From Stephanodiscus triporus (taxonomy: Eukaryota > Bacillariophyta > Thalassiosirophyceae > Thalassiosirales > Thalassiosiraceae), in contig JALLAZ010001054.1 of NCBI GenBank assembly GCA_036939755.1, positions 1-10,475 of the forward strand: a DNA stretch of 10,475 nucleotides, in the 5' to 3' direction. The position numbers and the translations under genes were made by a program. Shown in pieces: positions 1 to 8,464 of this stretch. The notes beneath the pieces are model-generated. The model saw nothing but the letters and a program-made list of their open reading frames with translations, was not told where the DNA came from and did not search any database. Position 1 is the stretch's first letter. Each line of letters starts with the position of its first letter.

Positions 1-1099
1 ACGGGGCCGCCGTGTCCTCCTCGTCATCCTCCCCCCCCCCTCCCCCCCCCTCCTCCTCCCCGTCCTCCTCCTCCTCGTCGACGGGCCTTGTCGTCGCCTT
101 GCGCCGCAGCGCGGCGTTCCTCCGGGCCCGCAGCGCCGCCGCCCTCGTGTTGGCTGCGTTCAGCATCCTGGAAGCCGGGCTCGGCGCCCTGGGGTTGATC
201 CTTGACGCCTCGCTCCTGACGTGGCCGGTCGGGTCGTAGCGGCGGCTGTCGTCGTCCTCCTCCTCCTCGTCCTCCTCCTCGTTGGGATCCTTCCCCCGAC
301 GTCCCCCCCTCCCGCGATCGAGGTCGTCGACGCCGGTGGGTGACCCTACCTGCGCGACGACGGCCGTCTTGCGTTCGGAGTAGCCGTCGCCCCCCCTGTC
401 GAGGGCGCCGTACCGTTCCCCGAGCCTCCCGCCCCGCTGGGGAGGGGGGGGGGGCGGAGGGGTAGGGTTAGGTCGACGGGGCGGGAAGGACGACCGACGG
501 CTGTCGTCGCCGTCGAAGTCCGTCCAGATCGGACTCTGTCGACCGGACGACGACGACGACGGGCCGAGGAGGAGGGGAGAGGGCCTGGCGCGCGCGTTCA
601 GGCCCCCCTCGACGACCTGCCCGGACGAGGGCCGGCCGGGACCGGCGGCCGCCCGATGATGATGGGACGGGGGAAGAGGGGCGGACGATGGGACGACGGG
701 AAAGCCCATCTCGTCCGTCGTCGTCGTTGTAGTCGCAGCAGTCATCGTCGTCGTCGTCGCGGCCGACGTCGCGGCGGTCTTGGCCGCGAGGTGCGCGTCG
801 TACGCCGCCCGCCTCGCGGGGTCGCCGACCAGGTGAAACCCCGCCGCGATCGCGTCCATCCTCGCCTCCGCCTCCTCCTTCCTCCTGCCGCCACCGCCGC
901 CGCCGCCGCCGCCCCCGTCGGCGGAGGCGGCGGCCAGCGCCTCCTCGAGCTTCCGGTACGCGTCGTATCGGAGGCAGAAGAACGCCTCGCGTATCTCCGC
1001 GGGAGTGGCCGTGCGCGGCACGCGCAGGACGTCGGCGTATATGTCCGCGGACGGGCCGTAGACCTCGCGTATCAGGACGAGCTTTTCCGCGTCGGACAT
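1..1099 (-). CDS. J-domain-like protein lacking an HPD motif, 3' end beyond the window
   Basis: Reading the minus strand from the ATG at 1099-1097, the frame stays open for 366 codons to the window edge without a stop. Upstream, the same frame meets a stop at 1216-1214 with no other ATG between, so this start is the best choice. Residues about 19-50 resemble helices I and II of a DnaJ J-domain (DIYADVLRVPRTATPAEIREAF), and residues 72-104 resemble helices III and IV, ending in DPARRAAYD. The HPD tripeptide that stimulates Hsp70 ATPase is absent: that position reads RYDAYRKL, followed by a Gly10 tract (62-71). The rest is low complexity: Thr-rich (108-128), Ser/Pro-rich with a Pro tract near 217, acidic tracts near 273-285 and 340-366, and a basic Ala/Arg segment between them. 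A canonical co-chaperone role is doubtful. The J-like fold is inferred from the flanking motifs, and the function is unknown. The frame could contain an unrecognised intron in its low-complexity part. Confidence 0.72.
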   Translation of the reverse strand, partial: MSDAEKLVLIREVYGPSADIYADVLRVPRTATPAEIREAFFCLRYDAYRKLEEALAAASADGGGGGGGGGGRRKEEAEARMDAIAAGFHLVGDPARRAAYDAHLAAKTAATSAATTTTMTAATTTTTTDEMGFPVVPSSAPLPPSHHHRAAAGPGRPSSGQVVEGGLNARARPSPLLLGPSSSSSGRQSPIWTDFDGDDSRRSSFPPRRPNPTPPPPPPPQRGGRLGERYGALDRGGDGYSERKTAVVAQVGSPTGVDDLDRGRGGRRGKDPNEEEDEEEEDDDSRRYDPTGHVRSEASRINPRAPSPASRMLNAANTRAAALRARRNAALRRKATTRPVDEEEEDGEEEGGGGGGEDDEEDTAAP

Positions 1100-1764
1100 T
1101 TGTCCTCGTCTTTTCGTTCGTTGTTGTTGTTGTCGTCGTCGCCGTTGTTGTTGGTGTTGTCGCCGTTGCTGATGCGGCCTTCCCCGAGGGACAAGGCGGG
1201 CGACGGCGTTTCGTTAATGGTCGATCCCTCTCTCTATGGGATGAATGACGCCTATTTGTTTATCAACAAATCAGCAACAAGAGTGCGACGGAGCCTCAAG
1301 GTACAAAACTAACTTTTTGAAATTCATCAACTTCTCCAATTATTAGTGTATCGTATCGTATCTATTCCTCCATTCAGAAAAGGGAGGGCTCAAGTCTTGT
1401 TGGGAGTTCGCGTGCAACACAGGAAACCAGCAAGCGACGAACTCTTTTTTACAAGACCAACCCGCCTTGGCTTTTTGGATTGGAGGACAAAATTGTGGGG
1501 GGCCGAAAGTCAGGCGGAAAGAAGAGACGCGGTCGGTGTCTCTCGAAAATTACGCGGGATGGCCTCGGCGCCTGCACTTCAGTCTATTTTAGGAGTAGAC
1601 GAAATTTCGCAAATTTTCACATTTCACAGATTTTCACCATGTCTGTCTGTCATCTCCGTCCAGTCGACTGGCGGGAAAGATAAGAGTGAAGAGACCAATC
1701 GTTATTTCAACAGCTGTCGTCTCCCCGGCGCGCCGACGCCCAAAAAACAAAGACCAAACAAACC
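1100..1764. promoter_or_regulatory. Divergent intergenic region between the J-like gene and BMS1
   Basis: This 665 bp stretch separates two genes that are transcribed away from each other, so it must hold both promoters and both 5' leaders. Next to the J-like gene (about 1101-1170) the minus strand carries CAA/CGA triplet repeats, which would lie in its leader. The part near BMS1 is less GC-rich and has several pyrimidine-rich runs. I cannot identify a TATA box or a transcription start with confidence. Open frames crossing this region overlap the start of BMS1 in other frames and look like shadows. Confidence 0.55.
1639..1683 (+). promoter_or_regulatory. Possible short upstream ORF (14 codons) ahead of BMS1
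   Basis: An ATG in a favourable context (ACC before ATG) opens a 14-codon frame that closes with TAA, 81 bp before the BMS1 start. If the BMS1 transcript begins upstream of 1639, this small frame could reduce translation of BMS1. The transcription start is unknown, so this is only a possibility. Confidence 0.2.
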
Positions 1765-4700
1765 ATGGCGCCGCCAGCCGCCGCCGGCACCGACAATCAG
1801 GTCAATCGCGGCCACAAGACGTCCAAATCCGGACGGGGAGGGCGGGAGAAGAAGAAGGAGAAGCGCGATGCCAAAGCCGGGAATCTCAAGGAGCGACACA
1901 ACCCCCGCGCCTTCTCGGTGGCGAACATCGTGCGGACCCAGCGCAACGTCCAGCGCAACCTCGACCGGGCCCAGAAGAAGGAGTACGTCCCGCTCAACGA
2001 CCGTCGAGCCGCCCGCGTCGAGGAGGGGCCGCCCCCTCTCGTGGCCGTGGTCGGGCCGCCGGGCGTGGGCAAGTCGACGCTCGTGCGCAGCCTCGTGAAG
2101 ATGTACACCAATCACAACCTGCCCGATCCCACCGGCCCGATAACGGTGTGCACATCGAAGACTCGACGGATTACCCTCCTGGAGTGTCCCAACACCCCCA
2201 CGGCCATGCTCGACGTGGCCAAGGTCGCGGACTTGGTCCTGCTTTGCGTCGACGCGAAGTTCGGCTTCGAGATGGAATCGTTCGAATTCCTCAACATGAT
2301 GCAGACCCACGGCTTCCCGAAGGTCATGGGCGTGTTCACGCACCTGGATCAGTTCCGCACGATGAAGAACCTTCGCAAGACGAAGAAATTGCTGAAGCAT
2401 CGATTCTGGACGGAGATATACGACGGAGCGAAGATGTTTTACTTCGGCGGGGTCGTGAACGGCAAGTTCCTAAAGCATGAGGTCAAGCAGCTGACCTTAC
2501 TCCTCGGGAGGGTGAAGTACAGGCCGCTTGTCTGGAGGAACACGCACCCCTACGTCGTCGTGGACAGACACGAGGACATCACCCACCCGTCCAGAATCGA
2601 GGCGGACTCCAAGTGCGAAAGGAGCGTGGCTTTCTACGGGTACGTCAGGGGCACGAATTTGAAGGCGGGGATGAAGGTCCATTTGATCGGGGTGGGCGAT
2701 TACGGCATGGTGGAGGTAGGCGCGCTGCCGGATCCTTGCCCGGTGTTCGACAAAGAGAAGGAGAGTCAGGTGCGTTGGAAGAGGTGCTGATGGGACATCA
2801 TCGTCTCGTATAAATCGTCTCTCTCAGTTTTTCGCTCGCCCAATACAGACGCTCAACAAGAAGGATGCCAAGCTCTACGCACCTCTATCCAACGTGGGCG
2901 TGGTATCGTTCGACAAAGATGCGGTTTACATCGACATAGGACGGGCGAACTACACTAAGAAAGAGAATCTAGATTTGCCCTCGCGGAGGGAAAATGAAAA
3001 AGATGAAGGTTACGGCGCAGAAGATGGCGAGTCGTCGGAGGAGGAGGAGGAGGAGGAGGACAAATACGACTCGGACGCTCCAGCGTGTCTATTGAAGAGC
3101 TTGCAGGATGTCAAGGAGGGAGTGGATCAAAAGATGAAATATTCGTCGTTGCGGCTTTTCAAGGGTAGCAAGGCCGTGAAGGCGGGCACGGATTATGAGG
3201 CGGAGGAGGACGCAGTAGAACGCGCTATCGCGAAGGGTCAAAGACGACCTATGCAGGATGTGCACAAGCTCGCGGACTCGTTCCGAAGGCGCTATGAAAA
3301 TGGGGAGGGAGGTTCCGGTGACGATGATGATGAGGGCGATAGTGACAACTCTGATGGCGACTCGGAGGATTCGGATAGCGATAGCGACAACGACTCGAAC
3401 CAGAGCAATGCGGAAGCCCAAAGCTCCGATGAGGATACTCAGAACAAATCATGCGATTCATCATCGGAAAGTGACGATGACGAGTCATCGGGAGACAATC
3501 AAGGAAGGAAAAGGGCATGGAAAACCAACATCGCTCAGGAAGCCGCAGCGAATTATCTTCGACGTGAAAGTTCTTTCGCGAACTTGCAGCAGTTGGTGTA
3601 TGGTGCGCCCGGTGCTGGTACTACCACCTTGATAAGCGATGAAGACACCAACAATGCATCTGAAAACGACGCAAGTGACGATGAAGAAGAAGATTTCTTC
3701 AAACTCCGAGGTGCGAGTAAACGGTCTTCAGCTTCATCGAAGAAAATGGGAAAGGATGGATCAAGCACGCTTAAAGACATTGATCTGGGAGAGAACGATT
3801 CCTCTCGACAAATACCTGAAGATCGGTCGGACATGGCGTTCGATGTGGATGCTTGGCTGGAAGAGGGAGATGGCTGTTTGATCGAAAGCATCCGAGATAA
3901 ATTCGTAACCGGCAACTGGGAGAGCAATGGGCAACATGGCAAAGACGATGACGAAGAAAAGTTCGACGATTTTGAAGACCTCGAAGCAGGTGAACGATAC
4001 GGCCCCAACGGAGAAGTAATAGAAGATAGTGACACTGATGTGCCGGTGGGCATGACCGATGCCGAGCTGAGGGAATTTAACGCCAAGAAGAAAATGTCTC
4101 AAAAGTCCGAGTTTGATGAAGATTACGACGAGAGCAAGAAGGGAAATGTGGTCAAGGCTGGCGACGAGCAGGCCGAGAGCGAGTACGTCGAGGCACTTAA
4201 GCGCGAGAAGGAATCTCGATTGAAACGAAACCAAGAAGAATTTGGTTTTGACGGTGAAACCAGTCGTCTCAGATATGAAGGATTCCGGCAGGGTTTATAT
4301 TGTCGTATAAGAATTGATGGAATCCCATCTGAATTTGTTGAGTCTTTCGATCCCACTATGCCCCTAGTCATCGGGGGCTTGACTCATCAGGAGACAGAAC
4401 GTGGATTGATCCGCTGCCGGTTCAAAAAGCATCGTTGGCACAAGAAAATTCTCAAGTGCAATGACCCACTTGTGTTTAGCATCGGTTGGAGGCGTTTTCA
4501 GAGCATCCCAGTGTTCTCTACGGAAGATCAGAATGGCCGCTACCGCTACCTGAAGTATACACCGGAGCATATGCATTGCCAGGCTACCTTCTACGGCCCT
4601 CAGGTCCCTCCAAACACTGGCATTCTAGCTATACAGCGACTCACAGGGAACATTCCAGGCTTTCGAATTTCAGCAACTGGTGTCGTCTTGGAGCTTGATG

Positions 4701-5565
4701 CCTCCTCGAAAGTTGTGAAGAAGTTGAAGCTCGTGGGAACGCCGACGAAGATATTCAAGAACACGGCTTTCATCTCGGGGATGTTCAACAGCGACCTCGA
4801 GGTCAGTCGTTTCGAAGGAGCTAGCATTCGCACAGTGAGTGGCATACGAGGGCAGGTGAAGAAGTCGATACGAGAGGGTCAACCAGGATCTTTCAGGGCT
4901 ACGTTTGAGGACAAGATCCTCCTGAGCGACATAGTGTTTTGTAGGACTTGGGTGCCCGTCGAAATCAAGACATACTACAACCCTGTCACCTCACTGCTGT
5001 GCAAATCTGGCGCCGATGGGTGGAGGGCGATGAAACCCAAGGCGCAACTTCACGTCGAAACGGAAACTCCAATCGAGGTAAATCCCGACTCTATCTACAA
5101 GCCCATCGAGAGAAAGCAAAGGACCTTCAATAAGCTACGTGTTCCGAAATCGGTAGAAGCTTCTCTCCCTTATTCGAGTAAGCACAAAGACGAGACGAAG
5201 AGGAAAAAGAAGAGCTATGTATCCAAGCGCGCAGTAAGTGATTTTCATAATTTTCTTCGTGTTTATCTATCTGTTCTTTCATCGCACTCATACTTTGATT
5301 GTCTCTTTGCTTTGCCAATCAGGTCGTTATGGACGCCGACGAGAAGAAGAAGTACACTTTCATTCAGGCCTTGAATACCATCCGCAACGAAAAGCGAGCC
5401 AAGCGGAAGGAGAAAAATGCCGAGCGTCGACTTGAAAAAAACAAGGAGTTGGCAAGAAAGGAAGAGAAGCTGTCGATGGCGAGGAAGGCAAGAAAGAGAC
5501 AGCAGCATCGGGCAGAAGGGAAGGTCGAGGCGGCTCGGGAACGGAAGCGTGTTCGTGGTTCATAA
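1765..5565 (+). CDS. BMS1: Ribosome biogenesis GTPase BMS1 (three exons, 1210 aa)
   Basis: Exons are 1765-2769, 2849-5233 and 5323-5565, joined by two phase-0 GT-AG introns. The start ATG has a strong context (ACC before, G after). BMS1 is a nucleolar GTPase that brings Rcl1 to the 90S pre-ribosome for 18S rRNA processing. Residues 97-104 form the P-loop GPPGVGKS, with a G3-like LECPNT (139-144) and a G4-like THLD (192-195). The segment from [16 protein letters not shown] (211) through [12 protein letters not shown] (257-268) is highly typical of the family, as is the following beta-barrel-like AARP2CN part (to about 335). The middle (about 385-770) is highly acidic, rich in Asp, Glu and Ser, as in orthologues, and contains EDFFKLRG near 616. 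Residues about 820-1115 match the conserved C-terminal DUF663/RIBIOP_C domain (for example [14 protein letters not shown]). A Lys/Arg-rich coiled tail fills the third exon. The length agrees with yeast and human BMS1, about 1.2-1.3 thousand residues. Confidence 0.96.
2770..2848 (+). other. BMS1 intron 1 (79 bp, phase 0)
   Basis: The donor is GTGCGT and the acceptor is ATACAG after a pyrimidine-rich stretch. Removing it joins KEKESQ to [15 protein letters not shown], which restores the conserved BMS1 segment that precedes the DKDAVYIDI motif. If retained, it adds six codons and then a TGA, leaving only the GTPase and AARP2CN part of the protein. Confidence 0.9.
5234..5322 (+). other. BMS1 intron 2 (89 bp, phase 0)
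   Basis: The donor is GTAAGT and the acceptor is CAATCAG after a T-rich tract. Splicing joins SKRA to [13 protein letters not shown] and keeps the basic C-terminal tail in frame to the TAA at 5563-5565. If retained, the frame shifts and ends at 5374. Confidence 0.9.
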
Positions 5566-5789
5566 TTGTATCAGAGCTTCCATTGTTTAATCATCTAAGT
5601 AACTCTTTTTTAGGATTGATAATTTAGACGGCTACAGGTAGCTGAAAGGAAACATCATGTTCGGCGAGGATATCGATCTCGTTCAGCCAGTGAGTTGTGG
5701 GTTAGGTTCTCGACGGCTTGATTGTTGACGAAGGATACGGTACTGGCAGAAGTACCGAAGTCTCATTTGAATTGGCAATTGTTCCCTCG

Positions 5790-5918
5790 ATGCTATTGTC
5801 TTCGTTCTCTTTTTCCTCATATGTTATCGCATCAGGTCTCGTGTTAGGAATAATTGCTGTATTCTCTAATATCTATCTTAGTAAACTCCATATTGACCAC
5901 CATAAGGAGGAACGATAA
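5790..5918 (+). CDS. Weak candidate small membrane protein (42 aa) or exon remnant
   Basis: From ATG 5790 the frame encodes 42 residues: a Ser-rich start, a hydrophobic segment (roughly residues 12-29, containing GLVLGIIAVFSNIYL) and a charged His/Lys/Glu tail before TAA. The frame is open farther upstream to a TTG at 5718. About 100 bp upstream, ATG 5657 begins a short coding-like stretch ending at a good donor (GTGAGT at 5690), and an acceptor-like CATCAG ends at 5835. The two pieces do not join in one frame: the donor is phase 0 and the acceptor would need phase 1. I do not recognise a family, and this may be chance. Confidence 0.15.
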   Translation: MLLSSFSFSSYVIASGLVLGIIAVFSNIYLSKLHIDHHKEER

Positions 5919-6570
5919 CGCCGGCAGGAGAAAATGAGCTCGGTGGTGTGGTGGAGAGGAGATGTTTGGATCTAGTAATTTGCAAAGAATTCTAGAGATA
6001 GAGTGAGAAGGCTTGGTGTTGGTGATGCCGAGTTATTGAACTGTGTGGGTCGTCCACATGTGCAGTGCAGCGCAAACCACCAGATTCACAGTGCATAGGT
6101 TCAGGATTTTAAACGAAGCCACTGCCCGCTGCCTTCCGCCACTGGCGAGTATTCACACCGTACGACCCTGGCAGCTGCAAGATTAACAGCGATGACAAAA
6201 TTGTTTCATTTTTGGCCATCCTACTTAAGAATACAATCACAAGTCTTTTTTTGCAGCCCAATAACATGAATTATGGTCCCTCTTCTCAGCTCAGGTCGAT
6301 GGTGTGACAAGCATGGTTATCATTGCCGCCAGCCATTAAGCTGTTTCTTAAGTTGTTGTTAGCTGATAATTAGCCACCATAGCACTCTTGGTGTGTTGCT
6401 TGAAGGAGACATTGAGACATTATCAGAAAGCAAGCTAAAAGCGCTTGTCGAAGTGACGAACATGATGATATGAACACACTGGATGCCACTCGGACTTTTA
6501 AGTCTTATTTTACAATAGTAACGGGGGGGTGTACCTCATGAAATTCGAACAAAGTCCAGATCTCTCTCCG

Positions 6571-6582
6571 CCCCCCCCCCCC
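6571..6582. repeat. C12 homopolymer tract
   Basis: Twelve consecutive C lie just downstream of the stop codon of the small mitochondrial-protein gene, so the transcript would carry a G12 run in its 3' UTR region. Length variation or sequencing slippage is likely here. Confidence 0.8.
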
Positions 6583-6619
6583 ATCCAAAGACAAACCTCA
6601 TCGTGACTCTCTTACTGCC

Positions 6620-7222
6620 TCACTTCTCGAATGACTCCACAAGCATCGTCACATTTTCCTCGCTGTCCAAGAATGCTCCGAACCCTTCCGAGTCGACATC
6701 TGGGATGGCACCGGCACCGCTGGGGACGACGACCGGCGCAACTTCCACCGCGGGTGCGCCAGACATGGCCCCCTTAATTTTAACGAGGACGAAGATGCCA
6801 AAGTATCCTCCCATGATGGCAGCAGCGACTGTTTGTGCGTGGATTTGTCAATATGAATATATATCCGCGGTGTTTCATGGGAAGGTGAATCCGGAAAGAA
6901 TGGCATAGTTAATAATGAAGTGAGCGAATCATTTTGGAGGGGGGGGGGATATTAGACAGACTCTCAATTATACCCTCTGAGGAAGGACTCCACCGGGACG
7001 AGATCAGCAATCCCCTTTACCGCACGCCCCCAAAAGTCCGATTGTATTCAACTCACGCTGCTCGTCCTTGGGGAAATAACTCCTCACGACCTTGTCGATT
7101 CCCGTCCATTCCTGGGCCGGCGCTGAACTTCCCATGCGACGCCTAGCCTGCTGGGAGGTGGTGGCGACGGAGGTGCGCCGGGAGGCGAGGAGGGCGGTGC
7201 GTCCTAGTATGGCAAATGTCAT
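6620..7222 (-). CDS. Small mitochondrial membrane protein (124 aa, two exons), possibly an ATP synthase subunit k/DAPIT-like protein
   Basis: Exon 1 is 7222-7057 and exon 2 is 6828-6620 on the minus strand. The GTGAGT donor and ACAAACAG acceptor join in phase 1, giving a single 125-codon frame ending in TGA. The ATG has a strong context (CCACC before it). Residues 1-30 are rich in Arg, Ser, Thr and Ala with no acidic residue, as in a mitochondrial presequence. EWTGIDKVVRSYFPKDEQ follows (38-55), then one membrane span at about 56-73 (LAAAIMGGYFGIFVLVKI), a Pro/Ala/Val linker and an acidic tail (98-124). The order TGI-K-YF, then a Gly-containing span, then a basic end, recalls ATP synthase subunit k/DAPIT (USMG5) of the inner membrane. 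That similarity is short and made by eye, so the family is a suggestion. The gene structure and likely mitochondrial location are better supported. It diverges from the SPF30-like gene across 384 bp. Confidence 0.75.
6829..7056 (-). other. Intron of the small mitochondrial-protein gene (228 bp, phase 1)
   Basis: On the minus strand the intron starts with GTGAGT (7056-7051) and ends with ACAAACAG (ending at 6829). Removing it changes two unremarkable short frames into one coherent protein with presequence, membrane span and tail. It contains a run of ten G (6939-6948 on the plus strand), read as C10 in the transcript. Confidence 0.82.
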
Positions 7223-7606
7223 GGTGGAACTGGGGCCGTTAGGTGAGATTGGGCAACGCGACGGCGAGCAGTTTACTTCAGTCTGTCCTGGTATGAAGTA
7301 AGTACATACTTATCTACTCTACTCGAGTACTACTCTACTTACGTACTCGAGAGAGAGAGAGTACATACCAACGAACCCTCTACCATACCTATGTGAGGGC
7401 CTAGATTCCTCCTCCTCCTCCTCCTGCCTCTCGACAAAGTTGACCGCGGAATTCATCCCAAAACCCATAAGAGCGACTGAAATTCTCTTTACAAGTCGGA
7501 TATTACAACTAATTCTCATATTAGACGACCAGGTTCTCTCTCAGGTGAAGGGCGCTGTCTTGATTCTCGTTGAGCCAACATAAAATATTTCAACTAAATT
7601 TATCTC
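7223..7606. promoter_or_regulatory. Divergent promoter region between the mitochondrial-protein gene and the SPF30-like gene
   Basis: This 384 bp spacer must carry both promoters. It contains a block of TAC/ACT-rich and GA-repeat sequence (7296-7370), a TCC repeat at about 7408-7425, and an AT-rich stretch (TAAAATATTT) about 20 bp before the SPF30-like ATG. That stretch is too close to the ATG to call a TATA box safely. No long ORF here looks real. Confidence 0.5.
7301..7369. repeat. Short inverted and direct repeats in the divergent promoter
   Basis: CTCGAGTAC at 7322-7330 is matched by its reverse complement GTACTCGAG at 7343-7351, with a 12 nt gap. The block is flanked by two direct copies of AGTACATAC (7301-7309 and 7360-7368) and contains a (GA)n run at 7350-7360. 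It could be a protein-binding site or a small hairpin. It could also be simple low-complexity drift. Confidence 0.5.
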
Positions 7607-8464
7607 ATGTCGGACACCCGATCCCAGCTCGCGGAAGTGGAAGACTTGATCGCCGCCGACCCAGACGATCCAGCACTGCAGCAGTTAAGGGAAGATTTAT
7701 TGCAGCTGATTGCACTTGAGGAGGAAGAATCGGCGGGACAGACTCAGCCGTCGCCGGAATCAACAGATGTAGGGCCTCAACCGCCGAGTTTAGGGGAGGC
7801 AGGGCAACTGGTCGAAGAGAATCAGTGTGGTGGTTCAGTGACGGCCGAACAAACTTCCTCAAATTACACAGCACAAGGAACGTTCATGGAGCATATTGTT
7901 TCGAAAGAGGCCATTGCCGAAGCGCCAGACTTGGGGTCATTTCAACCAGTGTTGTATTCCAAATCGCAATCGGCGTTGAAGAGCGGGGACGATGCCTTTG
8001 CCGATCAGGCCGGGTCGCACTTGAAGGATGATCTAAATGATTCAAAAACCGCAGCGACAGCAACAGCGAACCAATCAGCTGAGAAGAAACAGAAGAAGAA
8101 AAAACAGAAGTCGGACGACGCGGTGCTCGACGCCAAATTCGAATTGCCGTCCCATCTCGTACCGCTGGAGTCCGATACGCCGGCCCAAAAGCTGAAAAAG
8201 CAACGCACCGCCAAGGCGCTCAAGTCGAAATTCCGCGAGAAGCAAAAGGAGGCTGAACACTCCAAGCGTCAACATGATTGGAAGTCATTCGCAACGAAGG
8301 CGACGGGGGGGAAGAAACGGAAGGGCGGTGTCATTGGGAGCGGCAGCATTTTCTCGACGGAAGAGGGAGTCAATGCCAGGGTGGGCGTGATTAGTGGTGG
8401 CGGGGGGAGGAAAATGACTGATTTCGCTGACCCGAACCCGAACAAGAGGCACAAAATCAATTGA
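7607..8464 (+). CDS. SPF30/SMNDC1-like splicing factor lacking a recognisable Tudor domain (285 aa)
   Basis: A single-exon frame runs from ATG 7607 to TGA. Residues 4-42 form a Leu/Glu-rich helical segment (LAEVEDLIAADPDDPALQQL) like the N terminus of SPF30 (SMNDC1). Residues about 178-278 match its C-terminal part in order: FELPSHLVPLESDT, a basic helix with QHDWKSFATKA, the GSIFSTEEGVNARVGV block, and KMTDF. SPF30 is a nuclear factor that promotes tri-snRNP joining to the spliceosome and binds symmetric dimethyl-arginine through a central Tudor domain. Here residues 43-158 are Ser/Ala/Gln/Glu-rich and show none of the Trp/Tyr/Gly pattern of a Tudor fold. A Lys-rich run (160-168) could be a nuclear signal. 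The 285 aa length is above that of human SPF30 (about 240), so this is replacement by another sequence rather than simple shortening. The family assignment rests on both ends; loss of the Tudor domain is judged by eye. Confidence 0.75.
   Translation: MSDTRSQLAEVEDLIAADPDDPALQQLREDLLQLIALEEEESAGQTQPSPESTDVGPQPPSLGEAGQLVEENQCGGSVTAEQTSSNYTAQGTFMEHIVSKEAIAEAPDLGSFQPVLYSKSQSALKSGDDAFADQAGSHLKDDLNDSKTAATATANQSAEKKQKKKKQKSDDAVLDAKFELPSHLVPLESDTPAQKLKKQRTAKALKSKFREKQKEAEHSKRQHDWKSFATKATGGKKRKGGVIGSGSIFSTEEGVNARVGVISGGGGRKMTDFADPNPNKRHKIN

Larger units (their letters stand above)
5566..6619. other. Convergent intergenic region, no convincing gene
   Basis: This stretch of about 1.05 kb lies between the 3' ends of BMS1 and the small mitochondrial-protein gene and must include both 3' UTRs. 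It is AT-richer than the genes and has stops in all frames at short spacing. I see no tRNA fold, no inserted element with terminal repeats and no long ORF. It contains a G7 run (6523-6529), a C12 run (6571-6582), a small self-complementary site around 6493-6504, and a weak candidate small reading frame described separately. Confidence 0.6.

Noticed and set aside
459..474. Telomere-like GGGTAGGGTTAGG
   Set aside because: Only about two imperfect units, and it is explained as Pro/Asn/Thr codons inside the J-like reading frame.
656..1312. Plus-strand open frame of 218 codons rich in Arg and Gly
   Set aside because: It is the shadow of the GC-rich minus-strand J-like gene. The composition is repeat-driven and no domain is visible.
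1346..2098. Plus-strand open frame of 250 codons, including an ATG at 1559 in good context
   Set aside because: It overlaps the start of BMS1 in another frame, and its second half is only an alternate reading of BMS1 codons.
1702..2400. Long minus-strand frame opposite BMS1 exon 1
   Set aside because: Antisense shadow of GC-rich coding sequence. The plus strand encodes clear BMS1 motifs here.
6050..6200. Possible transposon remnant in the BMS1 downstream region
   Set aside because: No terminal repeats, target duplication or coding trace of a transposase or reverse transcriptase could be found by eye.
6462..6520. Possible C/D-box snoRNA (ATGATGA near 6462)
   Set aside because: No CTGA D-box at a suitable distance and no terminal stem, so the match is likely chance.
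7319..7519. Minus-strand 66-codon frame in the divergent spacer
   Set aside because: Contains a Glu run made by a TCC repeat, and no family signature or splice partner was found.
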